A stretch of 17,968 nucleotides of DNA, taken from REEB95 sp050729835. Lineage in GTDB: Bacteria; Pseudomonadota; Alphaproteobacteria; ATCC43930; CGMCC-115725. Both the position numbers and the translations under genes were made by a program. Shown here piece after piece: positions 1 through 7,663 of the stretch. Within the stretch, counting starts at the first letter, position 1, and each line of letters opens with the position of its first letter. A model generated the notes under the pieces. It was not told the origin of the DNA and ran no database searches. It was given only the letters and a program-made list of their open reading frames with translations. Where the stretch lies: positions 1 through 17,968 of the forward strand of contig JBOHLS010000038.1 of the NCBI GenBank assembly GCA_050729835.1. Direction: 5' to 3'.

Positions 1-100
1 CGACTTCGAGCGCTACGCCCGATCCGCCGCCGCCTTCGTCCGTCTCGCCATGATCCGCATCATGCTCCGCCGCTTGACCAGGCCAGCCCGTTGCTCCTGA
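1..100 (+). CDS. IS5-family transposase, C-terminal end (partial)
   Basis: The frame is open from base 2 to the TGA at 98-100 and encodes the last 32 residues of a protein. The tail reads DFERYARSAAAFVRLAMIRI and continues IMLRRLTRP, which is the typical C-terminus of IS5-family (IS1031/IS427-like) DDE transposases: an aromatic-basic helix followed by an MIRIML segment. The catalytic DDE residues and the start lie to the left of the window, so only the family can be named. The gene is followed at once by a candidate terminal inverted repeat, as expected for the right end of such an element. The call rests on recognising the C-terminal signature only. Confidence 0.75.
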   Translation, partial: DFERYARSAAAFVRLAMIRIMLRRLTRPARCS

Positions 101-123
101 ATCCTAACTTCTTGAATCGGCTC
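1..123 (+). mobile_element. Right end of an IS5-type insertion sequence
   Basis: The transposase stop is followed by about 20 bases that end in GAATCGGCTC. The reverse complement, GAGCCGATTC, resembles IS5/IS1031-group terminal repeats, which usually begin GAG or GAGCC. The next three bases, 124-126, are TCA, which fits the TNA target duplication typical of the IS1031 group. The left end is outside the window, so neither the repeat pair nor the duplication can be confirmed, and the exact boundary is inference. Confidence 0.5.
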
Positions 124-371
124 TCAGGCTCGCTTGACTATGTTGTATCGTTCGACGGATCACCTCCGTCGTTGTGGCGCTGCCATGAAGAACCTGGCCC
201 ATAGCCCCCGAGCCGCTAGCTTAACCAGTTGATTACGGTGAGGATTTTGACGGATTTCGGGGCTAGAGTGCCGCTCCCGGCCGGTGTCAGCGCCCATTGC
301 GGGATTGTATGAAAGTCGCCATCTTAGTGGCCTAGAGTTAGCTTCAGCGCGCAAAACCCGATTGGGCCAAG
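124..371. other. Spacer between IS end and toxin-like module
   Basis: No convincing gene is visible here. The frames that are open on the minus strand look like compositional shadows. A TTGACG at 247-252 has no -10 element at a usable distance, so no promoter is claimed. The promoter of the downstream two-gene module presumably lies here but cannot be placed from the sequence. Confidence 0.4.
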
Positions 372-659
372 ATGACCGTTCGACGCGCATCCCTGGAAAA
401 GCTTTGCCTGGAGGCACGCCGAGATTTCGGCTCATCGTGCCTCTGGTGGCTTTCCGACCGACAATCTGGCACCCGGGCCTGGGGCGTGATCGCCAACGGG
501 CTGCGCACCCACGGTGGCCATTCGGGAATGGTGCTCGCCACAAGGATCGAGGAGGCCGCCCGTGCCGCTCACGTCCTTTCAGACCAGAGTGCTACGAACG
601 CTCGCCGCGGCCCGGACAGAGGACAGCTACTTCGGAGGCGGCGCAGTCCTCAACGCTGA
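372..659 (+). CDS. Small helical protein upstream of AbiEii-like gene; putative antitoxin/partner
   Basis: This 95-residue frame starts at an ATG with only a weak upstream purine stretch. The first 70 or so residues look like a real folded protein: an amphipathic N-terminal helix (residues about 5-16), a Trp pair near 25-26, a glycine-rich RTHGGHSG turn at about 46-53 and a helix containing RIEEAARAAH. The last 25-30 residues are Arg-rich and overlap the next gene by 98 bases, so they may be a non-conserved read-through tail. Small helical proteins commonly precede solitary AbiEii-type nucleotidyltransferases, and the strong Shine-Dalgarno for the downstream gene lies inside this frame, which implies translational coupling. 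I do not recognise an AbiEi winged-helix domain. The antitoxin role is inference from position. Confidence 0.5.
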   Translation: MTVRRASLEKLCLEARRDFGSSCLWWLSDRQSGTRAWGVIANGLRTHGGHSGMVLATRIEEAARAAHVLSDQSATNARRGPDRGQLLRRRRSPQR

Positions 660-1398
660 CGGCCTGCGCGTTTCCAAGGACTTCGACATCTTCCACGACA
701 AGGCGGAGAAGCTTCTTCAGGCGGTCGCCGCCGATGAAGCTGCCTTGCGTTCGGCCGGCCTTTCGATCGCGTGGAAGATCCGCCAGCCGACGATGTATCG
801 GGGCGTCATCCAGGGGGGCGCGGACGCGCTTTTGCTCGATTGGGCGGTCGACAGCGATTTTCGCTTCTTTCCGATAGAGAAGGATCCGCAGTTCGGCTAC
901 CGACTACACCCGGTGGACATTGCGACGAACAAGCTGCTGGCCGCCGTGGGTCGCGAAGAGCCGCGCGACATCGTGGACGTCATGCAGCTGCATCACCGGC
1001 TGATCCCGCTCGGGGCAATGGCGTGGGCGGCAGCCGGAAAGGATCCGGGTCTGACCCCGAAGTTCATTTTGGAGGAGTTGAAGCGAGCATCCCGCTATCA
1101 GCAATCGGACCTCGACGGGCTGAACATGAAGATCCCAATTTCGGTCAAGGACCTGTCGCTGTTCCTGCGCAGCGCAGGGCGGCAGGCCAAGGACTGGATT
1201 TCCCGGATGCCGCCCGAAGAGGTCGGCCGCGTCTACATCGACGCCAGGAGCAAATTCGTGCAGCACAATCCTAAGCGCCCCGACGAGGTCACCGCCCACG
1301 CCGGCTCACGCGGCGGCCATTGGCCGTCGAACAGCACGCTTCTGTCGCTTATGCTTCAGCAACAGATCGGCGAAGACGAGGAGCGAGGAGAACGCTGA
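562..1398 (+). CDS. AbiEii/AbiGii-like nucleotidyltransferase (toxin family)
   Basis: This protein of about 278 residues carries the nucleotidyltransferase signature GGGAVLNADGLRVSKDFDIF near residues 24-43, the GG...(R/K)xSxDxD(I/F)F pattern of AbiEii/AbiGii and MNT-like folds. Further on, VDIATNKLLAAVGREEPRDI (about 126-145) matches the family's (D)xAxNKLxAxxxRxxxRDxxD block. AbiEii proteins of type IV toxin-antitoxin and phage-abortive systems transfer nucleotides to RNA or protein targets; the target here is unknown. I chose the GTG at 562 because GAGGAGG at 549-555 sits six bases upstream. An in-frame ATG at 514 lacks such a site and would add 16 residues. The gene overlaps the small upstream gene and sits next to IS debris, as is usual for mobile defence modules. 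Family membership is well supported; toxin activity is inferred. Confidence 0.75.
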   Translation: MPLTSFQTRVLRTLAAARTEDSYFGGGAVLNADGLRVSKDFDIFHDKAEKLLQAVAADEAALRSAGLSIAWKIRQPTMYRGVIQGGADALLLDWAVDSDFRFFPIEKDPQFGYRLHPVDIATNKLLAAVGREEPRDIVDVMQLHHRLIPLGAMAWAAAGKDPGLTPKFILEELKRASRYQQSDLDGLNMKIPISVKDLSLFLRSAGRQAKDWISRMPPEEVGRVYIDARSKFVQHNPKRPDEVTAHAGSRGGHWPSNSTLLSLMLQQQIGEDEERGER

Positions 1399-1413
1399 AA
1401 GCTGGCATCCTCC

Positions 1414-1962
1414 TCAGCGTCGCGAGTTCGGCCGGCCTCGCGGCCTGAATGCGAGGATGTCCTGAGGTGTCGCAGGCTTCGACCGCAGCCCAATACGCAT
1501 CGCTGGCGTCTTCCCGTCGCTGCCGGTGATGACGTAGTTGTAGTAGACACGCAGCACCTCGATCAGCTTCGCGAGGACCGCGGGGTTGTAGGGCTGATAA
1601 ATGTGATATTCCCGGCCGCTCGTCGCCACGGTCAGCGAGCGCTCGGCCATATTGAGCCGTCGGCGCAGTTGCATGAAGAACTGGTCGATGCCGTGGAGGC
1701 TGGCTCGGTCGTAAAGGTGAGCCATTTGGTCCTCCTGAAGATGGTCGGGCTCGGTGAGCAAGGCGACCATCTTTTTCGGCCCGGAAAGCGACGGCATCGG
1801 GTGAGTGAGTCATTTGTCGCCCCATCGCTTGCTCGGTTTCAGCCGAAGAATGGCCGTCTTTAGCATCAGGCGGCGGACGAACGCCTCAACCGCCTTTTGC
1901 TTGGGGTCGCGCGGCTCGCCGCGCCGTCGCGCCGAGGACCGACGTTGCAAAATTCGAAGCAT
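1414..1962 (-). pseudogene. Decayed transposase, C-terminal part, with in-frame TGA
   Basis: Two pieces lie in the same frame and are separated by one TGA at 1810-1812. The upstream piece (1962 down to 1813) contains EPRDPKQKAVEAFVRRLMLK and ends KPSKRWGDK. The downstream piece resumes directly with PSLSGPKKMVALLTEPDHL and later contains IYQPYNPAVLAKLIEVLRVY and GKTPAMRIGL. The YNP...YYNY...GxTPAMRxGL pattern is the C-terminal signature of several DDE transposases found in alphaproteobacteria. The IS family is not certain. Sense continues across the stop, so this is a nonsense mutation rather than two genes. The N-terminal catalytic part is not recognisable upstream of about 1980, so the element is also truncated. 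No terminal repeats are evident. Confidence 0.6.
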
Positions 1963-2071
1963 CCGTAATCGTCCTGCCGGTCGGCATATGCGAGCCTGGA
2001 TGTAGCGATCCGCACACCTGCACCGCGCTCGATCCGGCGGGACGCCGCTAGGCTCAGTTTCGGTTGACGTC

Positions 2072-2077
2072 TATAGT
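2072..2077 (+). promoter_or_regulatory. Candidate -10 hexamer for the hydroxylase operon (leaderless start)
   Basis: TATAGT ends seven bases before the chosen ATG at 2085, and no Shine-Dalgarno sequence lies between them. If used, transcription would begin at or beside the start codon. No good -35 hexamer is present 16-18 bases upstream, so this is a weak call. Confidence 0.25.
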
Positions 2078-2084
2078 GGCTGCG

Positions 2085-2960
2085 ATGAAGGCGATCGATT
2101 TCGATTACGCGCAGCCGCGCACCATCGCCGAAGCCTGTCGGCTACTCAACCAAGGTGAACGCGAAACACGGCTGCTTGCCGGCGGCCAGACGCTGGTGCC
2201 GTTACTCGCCATGCGGCTGGCGCGCCCGGCTGTCCTGATCGACATCAATCGGATCGGGGAACTGCAAGGGATCGAGTCTGACAACAGACAGGTCGTCGTC
2301 CGCGCCTGTACGCGCCAGGCGACGGCGCTCGCGGACTCAACCATACGTTCACGGCTACCGCTGCTTGCCAAGGCCTTGTCCTTTGTCGGCCATGTCCAGA
2401 CGCGCAATCGGGGCACCATCGGCGGCAGCCTCGCCAATGCCGATCCCGCAGCCGAGATCGGGCTCGCGGCGCTGGCGCTCGAAGCCGAGATCGAGGCGCG
2501 TTCGGCGACGGAAAACCGGACGATTCCAATCGGCAGATTTTTCGTTTCGCCCATGGTTACCGCCTTGGCGCAAGACGAATGCCTGGCGGCCGTGCGCTTT
2601 CCGCTCGCGCAAGGTTTCGTCGGCACCGGGTTCCAGGAGACCAGCATCCGGCGCAGCGATTTTGCATTGGCTGCGGTCGCAGTCCAGCTTGTGCTCCAAG
2701 GCGGCGTCTGTCGCCGACTGGCGATCGCCGTCGGTGGCGCTGGCGCCACACCGGTCCGGCTCGCACAAATCGAACAGAAGCTCATCGGGACCAAGCTTGG
2801 TGACGCGGAACTGGCGGAAGCCGAACGCCTGGCACATGACGGCATCGACGCCGTGCCGGATATCCATGCCTCGGCGGCCCTTCGCCGACGGATGGCAGGA
2901 GCGCTCGCCGCTCGCGCGATTGCCGAGGCGCGCGATGACGCGTTGCGCAGGCAGGCATAA
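2085..2960 (+). CDS. Molybdenum hydroxylase, FAD-binding medium subunit (CoxM/XDH-B-like)
   Basis: This 291-residue protein is the flavin subunit of a three-part molybdenum hydroxylase; it passes electrons from the [2Fe-2S] subunit to an acceptor through FAD. The two FAD-binding signatures are present: AGGQTLVPLL at 32-41 and TRNRGTIGGSLANADPAAE at 106-124. The length is normal for CoxM/CutM-type subunits. It lacks the extra [4Fe-4S] insertion of 4-hydroxybenzoyl-CoA reductase beta subunits, as judged by length and the absence of a Cys cluster. I chose the ATG at 2085 because MKAIDFDYAQP is the usual family N-terminus; an in-frame TTG at 2064 is possible but less likely. It opens a medium-small-large (MSL) subunit order as in cox operons, with a three-base gap to the next gene. 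Confidence 0.9.
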   Translation: MKAIDFDYAQPRTIAEACRLLNQGERETRLLAGGQTLVPLLAMRLARPAVLIDINRIGELQGIESDNRQVVVRACTRQATALADSTIRSRLPLLAKALSFVGHVQTRNRGTIGGSLANADPAAEIGLAALALEAEIEARSATENRTIPIGRFFVSPMVTALAQDECLAAVRFPLAQGFVGTGFQETSIRRSDFALAAVAVQLVLQGGVCRRLAIAVGGAGATPVRLAQIEQKLIGTKLGDAELAEAERLAHDGIDAVPDIHASAALRRRMAGALAARAIAEARDDALRRQA

Positions 2961-2963
2961 AAC

Positions 2964-3476
2964 ATGTCGCAGCATGAGATCACGGTTACGGTCAACGGCG
3001 AGAAACGCGCGGCGCGCGTGACCGCGCGGCTCACGCTGGTTGATTTTTTGCGCGAGGTCCTCAACTTCACCGGTACGCATGCCGGTTGCGAGCACGGCAT
3101 CTGCGGCGCCTGCACCGTTCTGCTCGACGGCCAACCGATCCGATCGTGCCTGATGTTTGCCATTCAGGCCGCGGGTTGCGAGGTCGTCACCGTCGAAGGC
3201 CTGGCGCCGGATGTCGCCGGCATGAGCGTGTTGCAAGACGCATTCTGCGAAGTGCATGCGTTGCAGTGCGGCTTCTGCACGCCCGGCATGCTGCTGTCGG
3301 CGCATGCGCTGTTACAGCACAACGCGGCGCCGACCGAAGAGGAGATCCGTGAAGCCATCGGCGGAAATTTGTGTCGCTGCACCGGCTACAAGCAGATCGT
3401 CGAGGCGATCGTGCTCGCTGCCCGGCGGCTCAGGGTCACCAATGAGCCGGCAGCCGATCGGCCGGGACAGCCATGA
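2964..3476 (+). CDS. Molybdenum hydroxylase, [2Fe-2S] small subunit (CoxS-like)
   Basis: This 170-residue iron-sulfur subunit carries both expected clusters. The plant-type ferredoxin cluster has Cys42, Cys47, Cys50 and Cys62 (GCEHGICGAC, then SC). The second, helical-domain cluster has Cys102, Cys105, Cys137 and Cys139 (QCGFC and NLCRC). It relays electrons from the molybdenum centre to FAD. The length is normal, with a short extension after the RL motif near 155. The start ATG follows the previous stop by three bases, and the stop overlaps the next start as ATGA, so the subunits are translationally coupled. The assignment is secure; which electron acceptor is used cannot be read from the sequence. 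Confidence 0.95.
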   Translation: MSQHEITVTVNGEKRAARVTARLTLVDFLREVLNFTGTHAGCEHGICGACTVLLDGQPIRSCLMFAIQAAGCEVVTVEGLAPDVAGMSVLQDAFCEVHALQCGFCTPGMLLSAHALLQHNAAPTEEEIREAIGGNLCRCTGYKQIVEAIVLAARRLRVTNEPAADRPGQP

Positions 3477-5875
3477 CGGCCCAAGCACCAACCGGCTTTC
3501 GCTATATCGGGCGGCAGCGCCGGCCGAAAGAGGATCGCCGATTCGTTGTCGGCGCCGGCCGTTATGTCGCCGACGTGACGCTTCCTGGCATGCTGCATGT
3601 CGCGCTGGTGACCAGCCCACACCCCGCCGCGCGCATCGTCCGGATTGACATCACCGCGGCGCTCGCGCTGCCGGGCGTGCGCGCGGTGGTGGTCGGCGAC
3701 GAACTGGCGCAAGCCACGGAACCAGTCTTCACCGGCCTCGATCTCCCCAAGATGAAGCGCTATCCGCTGGCGCATGGCGTCGTCCGCTATGTCGGCGAAT
3801 GGGTGGCCGTTATCGTCGCCGAAACCCGCGCGCTGGCCGAGGACGCGGCCGAGTTCGTCGACGTGACATACGAGCCGCTGCCCCACGTCATTGATCCGGA
3901 AGCCGCGATGCTGCCGGACGCGCCGCCGGTCCACGCCGATCACGGCAGCAATATCTTCCTGCACCGGCTTTTCGTGTGGGGGCCGGTTGATGCTGATTTC
4001 GCGGCGGCATCGCACAAGATCGCCTATCGCGCGCGCTGGCATCGCAGCGCGACGGTGCCGATCGAGACCTTCGGCGTGCTGGCGCACTGGTCGCCTGCGA
4101 ACCAACTGCTCGATATCTGGGCGTCGATCCAGATGCCAAAGTTTCCCGAAAACCTGGCCCGCGCTCTGCGGCTGCCGGGCAGCGCCGTGCGGGTGAATTT
4201 TGACGTCGATGTCGGTGGCAGCTACGGCGTCAAACGCGGCCTCAAGCACAGCATTGTCGCGGGCTATCTGGCGCGTAAGCTCGGCGCGCCGGTTCGCCTG
4301 ATCGAGGATCGCCTCGACAACATGCGCGGCGGCGACGCGCACGGCCCCGATCGCATTTTCGATATCGAGATGGCGTTCGGCGACGACGGCGTAGTGCGCG
4401 CGATGAAGATGCGCGCCATCGACGACGTCGGCGCCTATGCCGGCCGCGCGCCGCTGCAGCTCGGCAAGCCCGTCGGCGCCATCGTCGGACCCTATCGCAT
4501 CATGAGCGTCGCTTATGAGCCGATCAGCGTCTCGACCAACAAAACACCGGAGGAAGCCGTGCGTGGTTTCGGTCAGTCGCCGACCAATTTCGCGATCGAG
4601 ACCGGCATCGACCTTATCGCGGCCAAACTCGATCTCGACCGCGTCGAGCTGCGCCGCCGCAATCTCATCCGCAAGGACGAATTTCCCTATACCATCCCGA
4701 GCGGCAGCAGCTATGACAGCGGCGATTACCACGCCGTGCTCGACAAGGTGCTCGCGGCGGCGCACTGGGCGGATCTGGTCCGGCGACGCGATGCTGCGCG
4801 TTCGGCGGGAAAGCTTGCCGGCATCGGTCTGTCATGTTGTCTCGAACCGAGTGGCGGTAATTCGGCATTCGAACCACTGCTCAACCCCAAGAACGAGACC
4901 ACCACCTGGATGGAAGGCTGTCAGATCAAAATCGATCTGACCGGCGCGGTGATAGCCGCGATGGGCACCTCGTCCTCGGGACAAGGCCACGAGACGCTGG
5001 TGTCGACCGTTGTCGGCGAAATTCTCGAATGCGATCCCGATACTATCCGCGTGCTGCACGCGGATTCATTGAGCGCGCTGCCAAGCAACAGCGCGGTCGG
5101 CAGCCGCATGGCGATCATGCTCGGCGGCGCTGCGGCGGGCGCGGCACGCAAGCTCAAGGCGCAGCTTGTCGCCATCGGCGCGCACAACCTCGGCGTCGCG
5201 CCGGAGGCGTGTATTTACGCCGAGGGCGCGGTCGCGCTCGCTGCCGATCCGGCGAAGCGGCTCAGCTGGACGCAGCTGGTCGAAATTGCCCATCGCAAGT
5301 TCCATCAGCTGCCGCCGGGAATGGAACCCGGCCTTCAGGCCAGCCATGTCTGGGAGGTTCCGACCGGCGGCGCGCTGCCGACCGCCGATGGCCGCGTGCA
5401 GATGTATCCGTGCTACGCGTTCGAGGCGCACGTCGTATATGCCGAGGTCGATCGCGTCACCGGCCAGACCGCCCTCCGCGCCTATTTTATCGGCCACGAT
5501 TGCGGCGTGATGATCAATCCCGACATCGTCCACGGCATGATCTATGGCGGCGTGGCGCACGGCATCGGCGCGGCGCTCTACGAGCGGTTTTATTACGATC
5601 AGAACGGCCAGCTGCTGAGCGGCTCTTTCATGGACTATTTGATTCCAAGCTCGCACGAAGTGCCTGACATCACTATCGTCGACCACTGCACGCCGTCGCC
5701 GCACACCACTTTCGGCCAGAAGGGCTCGGGCGAAGCTGGCTATCTGGGTGCGCCAGCGGCGATCGCCAGCGCGGTCAACGACGCGTTGTCGCCGCTCGGT
5801 CTGCACATCGCCAGCGTGCCGATGACTGTGGCCGCGCTTGGCGATATGCTCGCAATCAAGGATCGTCCAGAATAA
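3473..5875 (+). CDS. Molybdenum hydroxylase, Mo-cofactor catalytic large subunit
   Basis: This 800-residue protein is the catalytic subunit of the xanthine dehydrogenase/CO dehydrogenase family, which hydroxylates carbon with water-derived oxygen at a Mo-pterin centre. Visible landmarks are an a/b-hammerhead N-terminal domain (DRRFVVGAGRYVADV near 21-35), GGSYGVK at 248-254, VRGFGQ at 363-368, SSSGQGHET, the DCGVMINPDIVHGMIYGG block, and GSGEAGYLGAP with the probable catalytic Glu754. It lacks the CoxL signature AYxCSFR of form I CO dehydrogenase and the AYRGAGR of form II, so it is not a canonical CODH. RGFGQ is closer to xanthine-dehydrogenase-like and N-heteroaromatic hydroxylases. Linked transport and decarboxylase genes suggest an aromatic or N-heteroaromatic acid as substrate; that is inference. 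No signal peptide is seen, so the enzyme is probably cytoplasmic. Confidence 0.9.
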   Translation: MTAQAPTGFRYIGRQRRPKEDRRFVVGAGRYVADVTLPGMLHVALVTSPHPAARIVRIDITAALALPGVRAVVVGDELAQATEPVFTGLDLPKMKRYPLAHGVVRYVGEWVAVIVAETRALAEDAAEFVDVTYEPLPHVIDPEAAMLPDAPPVHADHGSNIFLHRLFVWGPVDADFAAASHKIAYRARWHRSATVPIETFGVLAHWSPANQLLDIWASIQMPKFPENLARALRLPGSAVRVNFDVDVGGSYGVKRGLKHSIVAGYLARKLGAPVRLIEDRLDNMRGGDAHGPDRIFDIEMAFGDDGVVRAMKMRAIDDVGAYAGRAPLQLGKPVGAIVGPYRIMSVAYEPISVSTNKTPEEAVRGFGQSPTNFAIETGIDLIAAKLDLDRVELRRRNLIRKDEFPYTIPSGSSYDSGDYHAVLDKVLAAAHWADLVRRRDAARSAGKLAGIGLSCCLEPSGGNSAFEPLLNPKNETTTWMEGCQIKIDLTGAVIAAMGTSSSGQGHETLVSTVVGEILECDPDTIRVLHADSLSALPSNSAVGSRMAIMLGGAAAGAARKLKAQLVAIGAHNLGVAPEACIYAEGAVALAADPAKRLSWTQLVEIAHRKFHQLPPGMEPGLQASHVWEVPTGGALPTADGRVQMYPCYAFEAHVVYAEVDRVTGQTALRAYFIGHDCGVMINPDIVHGMIYGGVAHGIGAALYERFYYDQNGQLLSGSFMDYLIPSSHEVPDITIVDHCTPSPHTTFGQKGSGEAGYLGAPAAIASAVNDALSPLGLHIASVPMTVAALGDMLAIKDRPE

Positions 5876-5897
5876 ATCATATAGGGGGGAGGTCGTT

Positions 5898-6872
5898 ATG
5901 AAGCGTCTGGGTCTGTTGCTCGTACTCGCGGTATTTGCGCCGATATTCTGCGCCACGGGCGCACGGGCGGCGACTCCGCTCACCATCGTCGTCTTCAATC
6001 CGCCTTCGCTCGGAGCATTCCTGCCGCCGGTGATCAAGGCGCAGCATCTGGATACGGCCAATGGTCTCGACATCACCTTTGTGGAACGCACGCCGGACGC
6101 CTATACCGCCGAATTCAATAGCGGGCAATTCGATCTCGGCGGCAGCGGCGCCGTGCTGACCGTCGGCCTCGCTGACATTCGCGGCGTCAAGGCGGCGTAC
6201 CTCTTCAACCTGTTCGATTATTGGGGTGCGGTGGTCACGCAGCGGCCCGACATCAAGACGCTCGCCGATCTCAAAGGCAAGCAGCTGGCCGCGGCGCACG
6301 GCACCACCAACTATTCAATGTTTGCCTGGCTCGCCGAACAGCAGGGCCTGGCGCCGAACAGCTTCACTGTTATCAACACGGCGACGCCGGGCCTGGTCGG
6401 CTATGCCCTCGCTGACCGCGCCGACGCGGTGCAGCTCTGGGAACCGGCGTATTCGGTCCTTATGTCCAAGAAGCCGACCATCCGGACGCTCGACCTGAAT
6501 ATTGGGCCAGCATGGCGGCGTTTCGCGCACACCAAGAAGATCCCCTATCTCGGTGTTGCGGCGCAGCGTTCGTGGATCGAAAAGCATCCCGAACTGATCG
6601 CGCCGCTCTTCCATACCTATAAGGCGGCGGCGGCGTGGGTCAGCGCACATCCGGCGGCGGCAGCCGCGATCATCGGCGGCACCAAAGCCGACGATCAACA
6701 GCGCAAGGTGCTCGAAGATCTTATCCGCCATAATACGCGACTCGGCATGAACGTCGAACCGGCGTCGCGGCTCAAGGCAGGTATCGAGGCGGTCTATCGC
6801 GCCGGCGTTGCCGTTGGTGCCGTGCCGTCGATGCCGTCCGACGCCTCGATCTACGCCAAGGACATCCACTGA
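5898..6872 (+). CDS. ABC transporter substrate-binding protein (NMT1/SsuA-TauA-like)
   Basis: This 324-residue periplasmic binding protein has a Sec signal peptide (positive MKR start, hydrophobic core, cleavage after ARA at residue 24). Conserved landmarks of the NMT1/SsuA/TauA group include FNSGQFDLGGSGAVLTVGLA, a TLADLKGKQLAAAHGTTNYS loop that grips ligand phosphate/sulfonate/carboxylate in relatives, and LADRADAVQLWEPAYSVLM. The group binds sulfonates, nitrate, pyrimidine precursors or aromatic acids, so the ligand cannot be named. The ATG at 5898 is preferred over an in-frame upstream start at 5838 because a strong GGGGGGAGG lies at about 5884-5892 and because the signal peptide begins there. 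The stop overlaps the permease start. Confidence 0.85.
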   Translation: MKRLGLLLVLAVFAPIFCATGARAATPLTIVVFNPPSLGAFLPPVIKAQHLDTANGLDITFVERTPDAYTAEFNSGQFDLGGSGAVLTVGLADIRGVKAAYLFNLFDYWGAVVTQRPDIKTLADLKGKQLAAAHGTTNYSMFAWLAEQQGLAPNSFTVINTATPGLVGYALADRADAVQLWEPAYSVLMSKKPTIRTLDLNIGPAWRRFAHTKKIPYLGVAAQRSWIEKHPELIAPLFHTYKAAAAWVSAHPAAAAAIIGGTKADDQQRKVLEDLIRHNTRLGMNVEPASRLKAGIEAVYRAGVAVGAVPSMPSDASIYAKDIH

Positions 6873-7663
6873 TGGCGGAAGCAGCGGCGCGGCCCGTCTC
6901 CGGCCGGCCGCACCTGCGCTACGAGGGCTGGGTCGCGATGGCCGGGCTTGCCGTCGCCTGGCAGATCACGTCGCTGTTCTTTCCGCATTTCCTGTTTCCA
7001 TCACTGGTCGACGTCGCGCGCCATTTCGTCGCGATCTTCAGCACGCGCGACTCGCTGACCGACGTGATCGAGACGTCGGCGCGTATTCTCGAGGGACTGG
7101 TCGGCGCCTTCGGGTTCGGCGCCGTACTCGCCTTCCTGATGGGCCGGTCCGAGCGTTTCGCGCGTTATGCATATCCGCTCCTCAATTTCAATCAGGGCAT
7201 TCCGGCATTATCCTGGGTGGTGATCTCGATCATCTGGTTCCGCGGCATCGAGTTCCGGATCTTCTTCATCATGGTGATGACGACGCTGCCGGCCTTCACC
7301 TTCCAGATCCTCGACGCCTATCGCTCGATGTCGAAAGACCTGCTTGAGATGATGCTGTCGTTCCGGCCGTCGCGTTACGACCTCATTCGGATGCTAGTGG
7401 TTCCGACGATCGTTCCCGGCATTCTGACAGCGTGGAAGGTCAATCTCGGCAACGCCACGCGCGTCGTCGTCGTGGCCGAGTTGGTCGGCGCAACCGGCGG
7501 CATCGGTTACGCCCTGCTGCAGCAGCAACAGATCTTCGACATGGCCGGCGCCATTGCCTGGACGCTGGTGCTGGTGTTCTTCGTGCTCGTGGTTCAACGC
7601 GTGATTACCGTCATCGAGAATTGGGCGCTGCGCTATCGGCCGGCCGCCGAGCGGACCGTATGA
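6872..7663 (+). CDS. ABC transporter permease (SsuC/TauC-like)
   Basis: This 263-residue inner-membrane protein has about six hydrophobic segments and the cytoplasmic EAA-type loop (DLLEMMLSFRPSRYDLIRML followed by VVPTIVPGILTAWKVNLG), which docks onto the ATPase. The AELVGATGGIGYALLQQQ segment is characteristic of nitrate/sulfonate/taurine-type (BPD_transp_1) permeases. It presumably works as a homodimer, since only one permease gene is present. The start overlaps the binding-protein stop (TGATG), and its stop overlaps the ATPase start (ATGA), so the three importer genes form one translationally coupled unit. Substrate specificity comes from the binding protein and is unknown. Confidence 0.88.
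   Translation: MAEAAARPVSGRPHLRYEGWVAMAGLAVAWQITSLFFPHFLFPSLVDVARHFVAIFSTRDSLTDVIETSARILEGLVGAFGFGAVLAFLMGRSERFARYAYPLLNFNQGIPALSWVVISIIWFRGIEFRIFFIMVMTTLPAFTFQILDAYRSMSKDLLEMMLSFRPSRYDLIRMLVVPTIVPGILTAWKVNLGNATRVVVVAELVGATGGIGYALLQQQQIFDMAGAIAWTLVLVFFVLVVQRVITVIENWALRYRPAAERTV

Noticed and set aside
247..269. TTGACG and TAGAGT as a promoter for the toxin-like module
   Set aside because: The spacer is only 11 bases, too short for a sigma70-type promoter.
2064..2084. Upstream TTG start for the FAD subunit
   Set aside because: It lacks a ribosome-binding site, and the added residues do not fit the conserved family N-terminus, which begins at the ATG at 2085.
2105..3305. Long minus-strand frames opposite the FAD and iron-sulfur subunits
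   Set aside because: Two overlapping frames with low-complexity Ala/Arg/Ser composition; they are shadows of the real subunits.
3386..4765. 459-residue minus-strand frame opposite the Mo-hydroxylase large subunit
   Set aside because: It is opposite a gene with clear family motifs; its open length follows from GC-rich third codon positions.
3473..5875. Annotation as aerobic CO dehydrogenase (coxL)
   Set aside because: The subunit order matches cox, but the AYxCSFR active-site loop of form I is absent and so is AYRGAGR of form II.
5066..6091. 341-residue minus-strand frame spanning the large-subunit/binding-protein junction
   Set aside because: It crosses a well-defined gene boundary with ribosome-binding site and signal peptide on the other strand, and has no motif.
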